This document shows positions 1 to 9,240 of a stretch of DNA of 64,000 bases, piece by piece; within the stretch, counting starts at the first letter, position 1, and the number at the start of each line of letters is the position of its first letter. The DNA comes from an uncultured Eggerthellaceae bacterium. GTDB taxonomy: Bacteria; Actinomycetota; Coriobacteriia; Coriobacteriales; Eggerthellaceae. The DNA lies in contig CAJUPL010000001.1 in the NCBI GenBank assembly GCA_910588435.1, forward strand, positions 124,001 through 188,000, read 5' to 3'. The notes below the pieces were generated by a model. The model was given only the letters and a program-made list of their open reading frames with translations. It was not told the DNA's origin and ran no database searches. The position numbers were made by a program, and so were the translations under genes.

Positions 1-583
1 TGACGGGCTTGATGTTGAGCACGGTCCCAGCCCATGCGCTGGTCTTGGTGACGCGCCCTCCTCGGAAGAGGAACATGAGGTCATCTACGGTGAACCAGTG
101 GGCAAGGTGCAGCTTGTTGTCCTCTAGCCACTGCTTGACCTCTTCAAGCGATGCGCCATCTTCGCGCATCTGAGCCGCATACCAGACGAGGAGGCCTTCG
201 CCCAGAGAAGCAGCAAGCGTGTCAACGGATGCCAAGGTACGGTCAGGGTATTCCTCCGACAATGACTTCATCAGCAGGTCTATGGCTTCATATGTGCCGG
301 ACAGACCGCTTGAGAATCCGATGTAGAGCACGTCATCGCCAGCATCCAGGATCCCCCTGAGCGCGGCATCTGCATCATTCAGGTTGGGGAGGGAAGTGGT
401 GAACACCTTGCCTTCGCGCATCATCTCATAGAACTTAGAGAGATCGGTCTTCTCTCCCTTGAGATAGCTTTGGTAGTGCTCATCGCCCACGCTGAACGTG
501 AGCGGGAATATATGGAGACCGAATTCATCGATCATGTCCTCTGGGAGATTGCAGCAGGAGTCAGTGACTATCCTATAACCCAT
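1..583 (-). CDS. DegV family protein, partial (C-terminus off window)
   Basis: DegV-family proteins bind a fatty acid and in some bacteria act as the FakB subunit that presents fatty acids to a kinase. The reverse strand reads an open frame from ATG at 583 to the window edge, about 194 residues, beginning MGYRIVTDSCCNLP. The TDS(C/S)xNLP start, the later FTTSLPN segment (family TSQP/TSLP), the SSGLSGTY motif near residue 91 and the FLFRGGRV motif near residue 172 are all typical. These residues line the lipid-binding cleft. A GAGGAG ribosome site lies 5 nt before the ATG. Full-length members are about 280 residues, so roughly 90 are missing. The gene diverges from ileS. The family is secure; the fatty acid used cannot be told. 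Confidence 0.93.
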   Translation of the reverse strand, partial: MGYRIVTDSCCNLPEDMIDEFGLHIFPLTFSVGDEHYQSYLKGEKTDLSKFYEMMREGKVFTTSLPNLNDADAALRGILDAGDDVLYIGFSSGLSGTYEAIDLLMKSLSEEYPDRTLASVDTLAASLGEGLLVWYAAQMREDGASLEEVKQWLEDNKLHLAHWFTVDDLMFLFRGGRVTKTSAWAGTVLNIKPV

Positions 584-633
584 GTTAGCTCCTCATATCT
601 TGCCGCTTGTTCCAAGCATCGCATTCGCTGTCC

Positions 634-642
634 ATCATATCA
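634..642 (-). promoter_or_regulatory. extended -10 promoter for degV
   Basis: Read on the minus strand, 642-634 is TGA followed by TATGAT, an extended -10 (TGnTATnAT type). It lies about 50 nt upstream of the DegV start codon. No convincing -35 was found. This is a sequence-pattern call only. Confidence 0.4.
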
Positions 643-648
643 ACAATC

Positions 649-679
649 TTCACACTGCAACTTCGCCATCCACTATACT
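649..679 (+). promoter_or_regulatory. candidate ileS promoter
   Basis: A -10 hexamer TATACT sits at 674-679, with TTCACA at 649-654 (19 bp spacer, rather long). The predicted transcript starts near 686 and leaves a leader of about 45 nt. That is too short for a T-box, which often controls ileS in actinobacteria. Confidence 0.4.
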
Positions 680-729
680 AATCCACTGCTTTTCCCAATC
701 GTTTACTTGCAGTGAAGAGGCGCTTTCAG

Positions 730-3555
730 ATGGCAGATTACAAAGATACGATGATCCTTCCGAAAACGGATTTCCCCATGAGGGGGAACCTTCCCACCAA
801 CGAGCCGAAGAGGCTTGAGGTCTGGGAGAAGAATAAGCTGTATTGGAAGGTGTTGGAGAAGAACGCAGATGGCACGCCATTCGTCTTGCACGATGGGCCG
901 CCGTATGCGAACGGACCCATCCATATCGGGCATTCCTTCAACAAGATCCTAAAGGACTTCGTGAACAAGAGCCATGCGCAGCGTGGGTACTTCACGCCAT
1001 ACATCCCTGGGTGGGACTGCCACGGACAGCCTATCGAGCACATGGTGGAGAAGACGCTTGGGCCTGAGAAGATGGCTGAGACGTCATTGCCTCGCCTTCG
1101 CGAGCTATGCCGTGATTGGGCTACGAAGTACGTGGACATCCAGCGCGAGGGCTTCAAGCGCTTGGGCGTGAATGCGGACTGGGAGCATCCGTATCTCACA
1201 TACACGCCTGACTATGAGGCAGGCAATGTGGAGCTCTTCCGTGATATGTATCTCAAGGGCTCCATTTACAGGGGCAGGAAGCCCATCCATTGGTGCATGA
1301 GCTGCCATACGGCCCTTGCTGAGGCTGAGATCGAATATGGCGATGAGACCTCGCCATCCATCTACGTTGCGTTCAAGTTGGACTCAGTGCCAGGCGTGTT
1401 CGAAGCGGCGGGTGCCAAGCCTGAAGCGTACATGCTCATCTGGACCACCACTCCATGGACGCTGCCGGCGAACACAGCTGTGTCATTGGCGCCTGATGCC
1501 GATTACGTCATGGTGAGCGCAGAGGGCAAGCAATTCATCTTGGCAGAGGACCTGGTGCATCAGGTTGCGGGCGTTGCAGGTTGGGAGGACTTCTCCATCT
1601 TGTCTGACGCTGATGGCGAGTACGTTCGCGTCAAGGGCAAGCAGCTCTGCGGTCTCACCTATACCGCGCCCATCAGGCAGGACCTGAAGGGCACCGTGAT
1701 CTACGGAGACCATGTCACGCTGGATACCGGTACGGGGGCCGTGCATACAGCTCCGGGCCATGGTCAAGATGACTATTTGGTCGGCCTTGAGTTCGATCTG
1801 CCCATCCTCATGCCGGTTGATGACAACGGAGTGCTCACAGATGAGGCAGGGCCGTTCGCGGGTCTTGATGTGAATGAGGCCAACCCCAAGATCATCGAGT
1901 GGCTCAGAGGCCAGGGCACCTTGGTGGCTGAGAAGGAGATAGTGCACTCCTATCCGCATTGCTGGCGCTGCCATAAGCCGGTGATCTTCCGTGCAACAGA
2001 CCAGTGGTTCGTGTCAATGGATGCGAATAGCCTTCGTGAAGAGGCGCTCATAGCCATCGATGAGAAGGTCCGCTGGATCCCGGATTGGGCTAAGCGCCGC
2101 ATCGGGGCGATGGTCTCCGACAGGCCTGACTGGTGCATCTCTCGTCAGAGGTCATGGGGTGTTCCCATCCCCGTGTTCAAGTGCAGCAAGTGCGGATCCA
2201 CTGTTGCAACGAAAGAGACGTTCGATGCTGTGATAGACCTCTTTCAGCGCGCGGGGTCTGACGCGTGGTTCACGGAGGATCCGAAGAGCTATCTGCCCGC
2301 TGGAACGAAGTGCGAGAAGTGCGGGTGCGCGGACATAGAGCCTGAGCATGACATCCTGGATGTCTGGTGGGAGTCGGGCGTATCCCACACAAGCGTGCTC
2401 CGCCATAGGGAAGCCGAAGGCGTTCGCTTCCCGGCGGACCTCTACCTGGAGGGATCTGACCAGCATCGCGGATGGTTCCAGTCATCGCTCCTCACTAGCA
2501 TCGGGGATTATGGCGTGGCTCCATACAAGGCGGTCATGCATTGCGGCTTCACAGTGGACAAGGACGGGAAGAAGATGTCCAAGTCCTTGGGCAACGGGAT
2601 AGACCCAGCTGACGTCATCGCGAAGTACGGCGCTGACGTCTTGCGCCTCTGGGTGTCAAGCGTGGACTTCTCGCAGGATGTCCGCGTGTCTGATGACGCC
2701 TTCAAGAGCACGTCTGACAGCTATAGGCGCATGAGGAACACCTATAGGTTCCTCCTTGGAAGCTTGGATGACTACTCACGCGATGATGCGGTCAGCTCAT
2801 GGGATGACCTTGAGCCGCTTGACAAGTGGATGCATGTTCGCACGCTTCGCCTGTTGGATGAAGTGACCAAGGCATATGAGGGCTATAAGTTCCATCAGGT
2901 GTATCGTGCGGTGTATGAGTACATCGTGAATGACCTCTCTGCCGTCTACATGGAGGCTACGAAGGATAGGCTCTATTCGGAGGCGGCGGGATCTCCGCGC
3001 AGGCGTGCGGTGCAGACCGTCCTGGCCAACGTGCTAGAGGTCATGGTGCGCATCTTGGCTCCTGTCCTCTCGTTCACCACAGATGAGGTCTGGGAGCATT
3101 ACCCGAAGGGCATGATGGAAGGAGGTCGCCCGTTCAGCGTGCAGCTAGCTGGCTGGCCGAAGGCAGATGAGTTCATCCCTCATATCCCAGAGGGCGCGGC
3201 AAGCTCCACAGAGGCTGAGTTCAGCACCCTCCTTGAGGTCAGGGACGTGGTGACAAAGGCGCTTGAGGATGCGCGTGACGCTCAGACCATCAAGAAGAGC
3301 CAAGAGGCTGCCGTTGAGCTCGCGGCTCCTGCTGACATCAAAGAGATGATAGAGAAGCAGCCAGCAGGGATGCTGGAGGAGATGCTGATCGTGGCATCCA
3401 TCGACGTGAAGCCAGGGGATGAGCTTGCAGCTTCAGTGACCCACACCACGCTTGGGAAGTGCGAGCGTTGCTGGAATCATAGGGAGCTTTCGCAAGATGC
3501 CGGGTATGAGGATATCTGCGTCCGCTGCGAAGAGGTGGTCAAGGGCCTTTCATGA
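730..3555 (+). CDS. ileS: isoleucyl-tRNA synthetase
   Basis: Charges tRNA-Ile with isoleucine in the cytosol. It is a class I synthetase of 941 residues, normal for the bacterial type. The HIGH signature is at about 65-68 and KMSKS at about 615-619. The long editing (CP1) insertion lies between them and includes WTTTPWTLPANTA. The C-terminus carries a zinc finger with Cys 911/914 and 930/933 (CERCW ... CVRC). I chose ATG 730 because GAAGAGG lies at 714-720 with 9 nt spacing; a GTG at 712 is in frame but has no ribosome site of its own. The stop overlaps lspA by 4 nt (ATGA), so the two are translationally coupled. Confidence 0.97.
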   Translation: MADYKDTMILPKTDFPMRGNLPTNEPKRLEVWEKNKLYWKVLEKNADGTPFVLHDGPPYANGPIHIGHSFNKILKDFVNKSHAQRGYFTPYIPGWDCHGQPIEHMVEKTLGPEKMAETSLPRLRELCRDWATKYVDIQREGFKRLGVNADWEHPYLTYTPDYEAGNVELFRDMYLKGSIYRGRKPIHWCMSCHTALAEAEIEYGDETSPSIYVAFKLDSVPGVFEAAGAKPEAYMLIWTTTPWTLPANTAVSLAPDADYVMVSAEGKQFILAEDLVHQVAGVAGWEDFSILSDADGEYVRVKGKQLCGLTYTAPIRQDLKGTVIYGDHVTLDTGTGAVHTAPGHGQDDYLVGLEFDLPILMPVDDNGVLTDEAGPFAGLDVNEANPKIIEWLRGQGTLVAEKEIVHSYPHCWRCHKPVIFRATDQWFVSMDANSLREEALIAIDEKVRWIPDWAKRRIGAMVSDRPDWCISRQRSWGVPIPVFKCSKCGSTVATKETFDAVIDLFQRAGSDAWFTEDPKSYLPAGTKCEKCGCADIEPEHDILDVWWESGVSHTSVLRHREAEGVRFPADLYLEGSDQHRGWFQSSLLTSIGDYGVAPYKAVMHCGFTVDKDGKKMSKSLGNGIDPADVIAKYGADVLRLWVSSVDFSQDVRVSDDAFKSTSDSYRRMRNTYRFLLGSLDDYSRDDAVSSWDDLEPLDKWMHVRTLRLLDEVTKAYEGYKFHQVYRAVYEYIVNDLSAVYMEATKDRLYSEAAGSPRRRAVQTVLANVLEVMVRILAPVLSFTTDEVWEHYPKGMMEGGRPFSVQLAGWPKADEFIPHIPEGAASSTEAEFSTLLEVRDVVTKALEDARDAQTIKKSQEAAVELAAPADIKEMIEKQPAGMLEEMLIVASIDVKPGDELAASVTHTTLGKCERCWNHRELSQDAGYEDICVRCEEVVKGLS

Positions 3556-4058
3556 TGCATATGAGGGCGAAGCGGATCGCATTCATATGCATCGCGCTCA
3601 TCTGGCTGGCATCTGATCAGCTGAGCAAGCTCGCGCTTGCAGGCGTTGCGGAGGGGGAGGTCCTCTACCGCTCACCAGTTGGCCTATTCGATATCGTCCT
3701 AGTGCATAACACCGGTGCTGCTTGGGGCATGTTCTCTGGTGCCCAAGCAGTGCTTGGGGTGGTGTCTGTGCTGGTGTGCGCATGCATCGCCATCTATGTG
3801 CTGGGGTTTGCGAAGAGGATTCCATGGGTTGGCGCAATTGGGCTCTCGCTCGTCTTCGCAGGCGGTATTGGTAATGCCATCGACAGGTTCTGGCATGGCT
3901 ACGTCATAGATTTCATCTCGTGCGCATTCGTGGATTTTCCGGTGTTCAATGTTGCGGACATCGGGGTCACAGTGGGAGTTGTGCTGTTCATCATCTCTAT
4001 CCTCATAGAGGGCAGGGAGGTGAGCGATGGGACGGCAGATCAGCCACATTGCAACTGA
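3552..4058 (+). CDS. lspA: lipoprotein signal peptidase
   Basis: Membrane aspartyl protease that removes signal peptides from diacylglyceryl-modified prolipoproteins. It has 168 residues and four hydrophobic segments. The catalytic aspartates sit in GNAIDR (about residue 107) and FNVADI (about residue 136), and VHNTGAAWG is the family's conserved Asn/Gly motif. The start overlaps the ileS stop as ATGA; an in-frame ATG at 3561 is an alternative. The 3' end runs 32 nt into rluD. The ileS-lspA-rluD order is common in Gram-positive and actinobacterial genomes. Confidence 0.95.
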   Translation: MMHMRAKRIAFICIALIWLASDQLSKLALAGVAEGEVLYRSPVGLFDIVLVHNTGAAWGMFSGAQAVLGVVSVLVCACIAIYVLGFAKRIPWVGAIGLSLVFAGGIGNAIDRFWHGYVIDFISCAFVDFPVFNVADIGVTVGVVLFIISILIEGREVSDGTADQPHCN

Positions 4059-5046
4059 TGCAGACGACGGCAAGCGCATTGATGCGGTGCTGGGCAGCAT
4101 CTCTGCCGTCAGGAGCCGAAGCCAAGCAGCCAAGGCCTGCGATGAGGGACGCGTTCTTGCGAACGGGGTTCCTGCTAGCAAGAAGCAGCTGGTAAGCGCT
4201 GGGGATGTGCTGATCGTTGAGCTGCAAGATGAAGGGGAAGCGCTCGCTCCTGAGCCAATTGACCTGGATATCCGATATGAGGATGAGGACATGCTCGTCT
4301 TGTCCAAGCCGGCTGGCATGATCACGCATCCATCCCCTGACCACTCAAGAGGCACGCTTGCCTCTGCGCTCCTGTACCGTTATGGATGGGATGGGCTTTG
4401 CAATGTGCAGGGGGACGAGGATCGCCCGGGCATCGTGCATAGGCTTGATGGGGATACCAGCGGCCTCATGCTTGCCGCCAAGAGCGATGAGGCGGGCTAT
4501 GCGCTGATGGATGCCATAGCCACGAAGTCAGTGGACAGGAGATATCTGGCGCTCGTGCATGGTGTGGTGTCCGTTGACTCAGGGATGATAGATGCTCCCA
4601 TAGAGCGCCACCGTACAGACAGGATGAAGATGGCCGTTGGAGATGGCGCAAGCGCACGCGATGCCATAACCACCTTCAAGGTCTTGGAGCGCTTCGAAGC
4701 TGGAGCCAAGGATAACGGATACTCATTGATAGAATGCAAGCTCTACACTGGTCGCACCCATCAGATCCGCGTGCATATGCAATACGTGAAGCACCCCATA
4801 GTGGGTGATGCAACATACACCTCATATGCGCCCAAGGACCCGTCTGCTTCATTGGGCCTCAAGCGTCAGTTCCTGCATTCATATAGACTTGGCTTCGCTC
4901 ACCCCATAACCGGCTTGGAGATGGGCTTCGCAGACGGCTTGCCGGATGATCTTGCATCCGTGCTGGATCAGCTCAAGCCCCGGAGCGCTGGCGTCACGGA
5001 TAGTGGATCAGAAGCGTACGAACTGCTGGAGATGGGAGAGTCATGA
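4027..5046 (+). CDS. rluD: RluA-family 23S rRNA pseudouridine synthase, RluD-like
   Basis: Isomerises specific uridines to pseudouridine in large-subunit rRNA. It has 339 residues: an N-terminal S4 RNA-binding domain (about 1-75) and the catalytic domain. The catalytic aspartate lies in HRLDGDTSGL (about residues 138-147); the fourth position is Gly where most relatives have Arg or Lys. GRTHQIRVHM near residue 241 is the conserved RluA/RluD motif. AGGGAGG precedes ATG 4027. RluD-like by domain layout and context; exact target sites (1911/1915/1917 in E. coli RluD) are not provable from sequence. Confidence 0.92.
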   Translation: MGRQISHIATDADDGKRIDAVLGSISAVRSRSQAAKACDEGRVLANGVPASKKQLVSAGDVLIVELQDEGEALAPEPIDLDIRYEDEDMLVLSKPAGMITHPSPDHSRGTLASALLYRYGWDGLCNVQGDEDRPGIVHRLDGDTSGLMLAAKSDEAGYALMDAIATKSVDRRYLALVHGVVSVDSGMIDAPIERHRTDRMKMAVGDGASARDAITTFKVLERFEAGAKDNGYSLIECKLYTGRTHQIRVHMQYVKHPIVGDATYTSYAPKDPSASLGLKRQFLHSYRLGFAHPITGLEMGFADGLPDDLASVLDQLKPRSAGVTDSGSEAYELLEMGES

Positions 5047-6236
5047 GGATCCTCATTGGAGTAACGGCATGCATCGCTGCTTATAAGGCAGCTGAACTAG
5101 TCCGCGCATTCCAGAAGGCGGGGCACGGGGTTAGGGTGTGCATGACTGAGAACGCTCAAAGCTTCGTTGGCCTCAGCACGTTTCGTGGGCTTTGTCAGGG
5201 CCACACAAAGGTGAGCATGTTCGAAGACGATGACCCTATCCCTCACATCCATCAAGCTGAGTGGGCTGATGCACTGGTCATTGCTCCTTGCACGGCTGAC
5301 GTGGCAGCGAAGATGGCGTGCGGAATAGCTGATGACCTGCTCACGTCAACTGTGCTGGCATGCACATGTCCCATCTTCGTGGCACCCGCCATGAACCTTC
5401 ATATGTACGAGAACCCTGCAACGCAGGAGAATCTGCGAACACTGCAAGAGCGAGGCGTACACGTGATATCACCGGATTCAGGCTATCTGGCATGCGGCGA
5501 TGTGGGGCCGGGGAAGCTCCCTGATCCAGATGACATAGCTGAGCTAGTCCTAGGGCATATGACAGCTGAAGGGCCCCTCTCTGGGAAGCGAGTGTTGATC
5601 ACATCCGGTCCTACCGTGGAGCCGATAGATGCTGTGAGATACGTTTCCAACCATTCAAGCGGGAAGATGGGGGCGGCCATCGCGAAAGCGGCTGCAGATG
5701 CAGGCGCCTCCGTCACTGTGGTGAGCGGCCCTGTGTCGCTTCGCTACGATGAGCGAGCACAGGTGATGGATGTTCGCACTGCTCAAGAGATGCTCGATGC
5801 ATGCAAGGGCGCGTTCGCAGATGCTGATGTTGCCATCTGTGCCGCCGCTGTTGCTGACATGCGCCCTGAGAACGCCTCTGAGAAGAAGCTGAAGAAGGGG
5901 AGGGATGATGAGCTCCTCTCTTGCATCCGTATGGTCAAGAATCCAGACATCCTGGCGTCTCTTGGCGCTGCTAAGCGGCCAGACCAGATAGTAGTGGGCT
6001 TTGCGGCAGAGACCGATGATGTCTTGGAGAATGCAAGGAAGAAGCTTCAGGAGAAGGCTTGTGACATGATCGTTGCGAACGATGTCAGCAAGGATGTGTT
6101 CGGCTCTGACGAAGACGCTGTGACATTGATCACGTCATCAGGTTGCGAGACACTGCCAAGGATGTCAAAGGCGGATATCGCGAAACAGTTGATGAAGGCG
6201 ATTTTGGATCTTCAAAAGAACAAGCCTGGAAGATGA
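5043..6236 (+). CDS. coaBC: bifunctional phosphopantothenoylcysteine decarboxylase / phosphopantothenate-cysteine ligase
   Basis: Performs two successive steps of coenzyme A synthesis: CTP-dependent joining of cysteine to 4'-phosphopantothenate, then FMN-dependent decarboxylation. It has 397 residues. The N-terminal flavoprotein half (CoaC, about 1-175) shows GVTACIAAYK, the PAMN motif and the substrate-clamp GYLACG. The C-terminal half (CoaB, from about 180) starts with LITSGPTVEPID and has VSNHSSGKMG. The start overlaps the rluD stop as ATGA. It is the last gene of the ileS operon; its stop lies inside a hairpin shared with the tRNA on the other strand. Confidence 0.96.
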   Translation: MRILIGVTACIAAYKAAELVRAFQKAGHGVRVCMTENAQSFVGLSTFRGLCQGHTKVSMFEDDDPIPHIHQAEWADALVIAPCTADVAAKMACGIADDLLTSTVLACTCPIFVAPAMNLHMYENPATQENLRTLQERGVHVISPDSGYLACGDVGPGKLPDPDDIAELVLGHMTAEGPLSGKRVLITSGPTVEPIDAVRYVSNHSSGKMGAAIAKAAADAGASVTVVSGPVSLRYDERAQVMDVRTAQEMLDACKGAFADADVAICAAAVADMRPENASEKKLKKGRDDELLSCIRMVKNPDILASLGAAKRPDQIVVGFAAETDDVLENARKKLQEKACDMIVANDVSKDVFGSDEDAVTLITSSGCETLPRMSKADIAKQLMKAILDLQKNKPGR

Positions 6237-6252
6237 TGTCTCCCAGGCTTGT
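6220..6252. terminator. bidirectional hairpin terminator, coaBC / tRNA-Pro
   Basis: Perfect 10-bp arms ACAAGCCTGG (6220-6229) and CCAGGCTTGT (6243-6252) with a 13-nt loop. On the minus strand it is followed by TTCTTTT, a fair U-tract, so it should stop the tRNA transcript. On the plus strand it ends the ileS-coaBC transcript but the tail is weaker. The left arm lies within the last codons of coaBC. Confidence 0.75.
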
Positions 6253-6260
6253 GTTGTTGC

Positions 6261-6337
<77 letters not shown>

Positions 6338-6370
6338 TTATCAGTGCTGCTAGCGATGAGCAGCTTGCAT

Positions 6371-6399
6371 ATGATAGCGTTACCTAAAGAAGCTTTCAA
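6371..6399 (-). promoter_or_regulatory. promoter of tRNA-Pro
   Basis: On the minus strand: -35 TTGAAA (6399-6394), 17 bp spacer, -10 TATCAT (6376-6371). It is a near-consensus sigma-70 type promoter about 30 nt upstream of the mature tRNA 5' end. Confidence 0.8.
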
Positions 6400-6425
6400 G
6401 TGAGAATAAGCTGAATCGGTACACG

Positions 6426-7376
6426 CTATGAGGTCATTCGGATGCCAACATAGACAGCGTTCTCAGGAAGCCCGTCTATGCTGTATATCTTGTTCAACGG
6501 CAGCGCAGACACACGCCATGAATAGGTTCCCAGCTCTCCGGTGATGGAGCCCATGGTGTATGTATTGCCAGCACTGTCCTGACCGCTATCCTCTATGTTG
6601 GAATCTTGGAGGCCTTCAGCCGCTAGGGCGGATTGCACTGCAGCGTCCACGCTTCCTGAATGGAAGTCAGCGAAATGGACGACGATGTTGACGCCGTTCT
6701 CGCGATCCACCTGCATATCCCAAGATCCATTCAAGAGCTTGGCGGCATCAGATGCTGGAAGCTTATCAACGCCTGAGGCGTACATGACGCCCGCGTCCAC
6801 GATATTGATCCCGTCTGGTAGCTTTATCAGCTCATAGAGCGAACGGCCCTCTATGGCTGGCACTTCATAGATGGTAAGTCCGGATGAGGTGAGCTCAGCA
6901 TTGATGGACTCATTGTCAAGCGGCATCAGAGAATAGAGGTTCGGAAGATCATAGGGAACCTCTTGGGAGAGCGTCTCAGCTATGGATTCCTGCTGGCGCT
7001 TGGGCTCATTCATCATATCGTCGAAGTACCACCCCAAGAATAGAGCACCTATCAGCACGGCTGCAGCAACGAAGATGAGAGATCCTCGCTTGACGCTCTT
7101 GGGAAGCGTGATGGGTCTGCTCAGGGCATCTCCATTAGGATAGATGACATTGGAATCTGGGGACTTGCGATGAGAGCGTGCAGATGATGCATCATCATCC
7201 TTGAAGAGCTTGCTTCGCATGCCCTCAAGGAAGCTAGATGAGCCTTCGGCGCCTTCGACATCATCTCCAGAGATGATAGGGTGCTCGCCTGGTTCGCTCT
7301 GCAGCTCTCCTTGCTCGAGCTTTGCAACAGCTTCTTCCTTTGGCAAGGATCCATCCAGCTTGTCGTTAGATTCCAC
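6426..7376 (-). CDS. single-pass membrane protein of unknown function
   Basis: Not recognised. From the GTG at 7376 it would have 316 residues. Residues 1-95 are acidic and polar and probably cytoplasmic. One membrane segment follows (about 102-120, SLIFVAAAVLIGALFLGWYF), then an extracytoplasmic domain of about 190 residues with no cysteines that I see. This domain contains two alpha/beta-looking stretches (SWDMQVDREN, NIVVHFADFH) resembling small secreted fold repeats. Start choice: GAGGAG lies 4 nt before GTG 7376; a TTG 12 nt upstream overlaps that site and is less likely. It lies downstream of an extended -10 promoter and diverges from terC. Its role is unknown. Confidence 0.75.
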   Translation of the reverse strand: MESNDKLDGSLPKEEAVAKLEQGELQSEPGEHPIISGDDVEGAEGSSSFLEGMRSKLFKDDDASSARSHRKSPDSNVIYPNGDALSRPITLPKSVKRGSLIFVAAAVLIGALFLGWYFDDMMNEPKRQQESIAETLSQEVPYDLPNLYSLMPLDNESINAELTSSGLTIYEVPAIEGRSLYELIKLPDGINIVDAGVMYASGVDKLPASDAAKLLNGSWDMQVDRENGVNIVVHFADFHSGSVDAAVQSALAAEGLQDSNIEDSGQDSAGNTYTMGSITGELGTYSWRVSALPLNKIYSIDGLPENAVYVGIRMTS

Positions 7377-7404
7377 GTTGCTCCTCAATTTGATGACGCT
7401 GGGG

Positions 7405-7413
7405 ATTATATCA
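7405..7413 (-). promoter_or_regulatory. extended -10 promoter for the 6426-7376 gene
   Basis: On the minus strand 7413-7405 reads TGA followed by TATAAT, a full consensus extended -10. It is about 29 nt from the chosen GTG. The -35 region is poor, as expected for extended -10 promoters. Confidence 0.6.
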
Positions 7414-7447
7414 TTGGCTCACATCCAGCCTGTGATAGGGTAGATCC

Positions 7448-8266
7448 ATGGACTTCACGATATTCACAACACCAGAGGCATGGATAAGCCTTGTAACGCT
7501 CACGTTCTTGGAGATCGTCCTTGGCGTGGACAACATAGTCTTCATCTCCATAACCACCAACCGCCTTCCTGAGGAGAAGCGCCATATCGGGCGAAAGCTC
7601 GGCCTTGCTGGCGCTCTCATCATGAGGTGCCTGTTCCTATGCTTCGCAAGCTGGTTGGTGCATATGACATACGTCCTGATAGACATCAACCTTGGCTTCT
7701 ATCAGCACCCTCTGAGCATCAGAGACTTGGTCATGCTAGCGGGCGGTGCGTATCTCATATACAAGGGCATCATTGAGCTCAAGGAGATGCTGGCGCTCAC
7801 TGAGGTGAAGGCAGAGACATCCCATGAGCATAAGCAGCGTCACATGATAGGCCTGGGACAGGCTGTAGGGACCATCATGATCATGGATGTGGTCTTCTCC
7901 ATTGATTCGGTCATCACTGCAGTTGGCCTGGCTGAGCATCTGATGGTGATGATATTGGCAGTGATCATCGCAATAGTCATCATGATGGTCTTCATCGACC
8001 CCATCTCTGACTTCATCAACAAGCATGCTGAGATGAAGATATTGGCGCTGGTGTTCATAGCTGCCATCGGAGTGCTCTTGGTGCTGGATTCCCTGGGCAT
8101 CACAACGGGCATAGAGGTATTGGACATGCACCTGGAGAAGCTGATGGTCTATTTCGCCATGGTGTTCGCCATAGTGCTAGAGCTGATCCAGATGCGCTAC
8201 AACTCCAACCTTGCCAAGTATCGCGAAGAGCATATGACAGAAGAAGGTCACGGTCCTCAGGAATAG
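7448..8266 (+). CDS. TerC family integral membrane protein
   Basis: TerC/YkoY-type proteins are multi-pass membrane proteins implicated in metal ion (manganese) efflux or in loading exported proteins with metal; the substrate here is inferred only. It has 272 residues and about seven hydrophobic segments. The signature GVDNIVFIS is near residue 26, and the second conserved acidic motif is VVFSIDSVI near residue 148. A short His-rich cytoplasmic loop (SHEHKQRH) separates the halves. The start is weak: only a GG-rich TAGGGTAG precedes ATG 7448, so the transcript may begin very near the ATG. The 3' end overlaps the convergent lipid kinase gene by 10 nt. Confidence 0.88.
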   Translation: MDFTIFTTPEAWISLVTLTFLEIVLGVDNIVFISITTNRLPEEKRHIGRKLGLAGALIMRCLFLCFASWLVHMTYVLIDINLGFYQHPLSIRDLVMLAGGAYLIYKGIIELKEMLALTEVKAETSHEHKQRHMIGLGQAVGTIMIMDVVFSIDSVITAVGLAEHLMVMILAVIIAIVIMMVFIDPISDFINKHAEMKILALVFIAAIGVLLVLDSLGITTGIEVLDMHLEKLMVYFAMVFAIVLELIQMRYNSNLAKYREEHMTEEGHGPQE

Positions 8267-9165
8267 GCCTTGACGCATTCCTCTGATACCACGAACCTTG
8301 CAGCCTTCGGCATCACCCTAGCTGCGAATGGGGTCATGAGATCCGTTGATTCGCCATCGAACTCCATGGGAAGCGCGGGGTCAGCCTTGACGCCAACCTC
8401 TTTCGCGCGAAACACCTCGAAAGCATCTGCGCGCTCTGGGAACTCGCCATTCCTGTCGAGGATGGCAGCGAAGAGAGCCGGTATCAGCCCGAATGCGTCT
8501 TTCGTGCGCAGCACTACCACATCCAGAAGGCCATCACGCGGCTTGTTCTCGTGTATCACAGGCACATCGAACTGGATCTTCGCGAAGTTCACGATGAGGA
8601 CCCCAACGCCAGTGCATATGGTCTCCTTGCCATCAAGATCCAGCGTGAAGCGCGACACCTTTGGAAGCGCATTCGTGACGGCCGAGGTGAAGTAGGCCAT
8701 CTGTCCCAGCAGGTGCTTTGAGTCTTGCGCGTCCTTCATGATGGAGGCGTCATATCCGGCGCCCGCTATCATCATGAATCCGTAGCGCGACCCGTCTTCG
8801 AAGATGACCTCGCCAAGGTCGAAGTCCATCACGCGTCCCTCTCGGAGCATGGTGGCAACAGCATGCGGCTCAGGCGGGCTCATGAGGTTCTGAGCGAGGA
8901 GGTTCGCGGTGCCTGTGGGCAAGGGTACGATGGGGATCCCGGTATCAGCTAGCAGATGCGCCACAGTGGAGAGCGTTCCGTCTCCGCCCGATGCCACCAC
9001 GGCATCGAACCTGTCTGCATCGGCCAGAAATGTCCTGAGGTCAGTGGTGCCATCGCTAGAGCGGATGACGATCTCATCTCCGTCCTTGGCAAACGCGCGC
9101 ATGAAGTCATAGACGGCACCTTCGCCTAAGCCAGATGCCAAGTTGTTGATGACCAACAGACGCAT
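8257..9165 (-). CDS. diacylglycerol/lipid kinase family protein (YegS/DgkB-like)
   Basis: DAGK_cat-type kinases phosphorylate lipid alcohols such as diacylglycerol with ATP at the inner membrane face. It has 302 residues. The nucleotide-binding GGDGT motif is at about 60-64, followed by PLPTGTANLLA, the family's GTxN(D/L)xA loop. The C-terminal beta-sandwich domain includes VKADPALPMEFDGE, the usual substrate and metal region (DGE). GAGGAG lies 9 nt before ATG 9165. It converges on terC with a 10-nt overlap of the coding ends. It is distinct from the small DgkA homologue at 42989; the lipid substrate is not determined. Confidence 0.9.
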   Translation of the reverse strand: MRLLVINNLASGLGEGAVYDFMRAFAKDGDEIVIRSSDGTTDLRTFLADADRFDAVVASGGDGTLSTVAHLLADTGIPIVPLPTGTANLLAQNLMSPPEPHAVATMLREGRVMDFDLGEVIFEDGSRYGFMMIAGAGYDASIMKDAQDSKHLLGQMAYFTSAVTNALPKVSRFTLDLDGKETICTGVGVLIVNFAKIQFDVPVIHENKPRDGLLDVVVLRTKDAFGLIPALFAAILDRNGEFPERADAFEVFRAKEVGVKADPALPMEFDGESTDLMTPFAARVMPKAARFVVSEECVKAYS

Positions 9166-9240
9166 ATGCGACTCCTCAAGCTTCGATGACTGATAGTATT
9201 ATCCTCGAAATCAAGCCTGCAAGCGAAAGACATATGGCAT

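Noticed and set aside
584..729. T-box riboswitch upstream of ileS
   Set aside because: The space is only 146 nt shared with a divergent gene, and no T-box core sequence is present.
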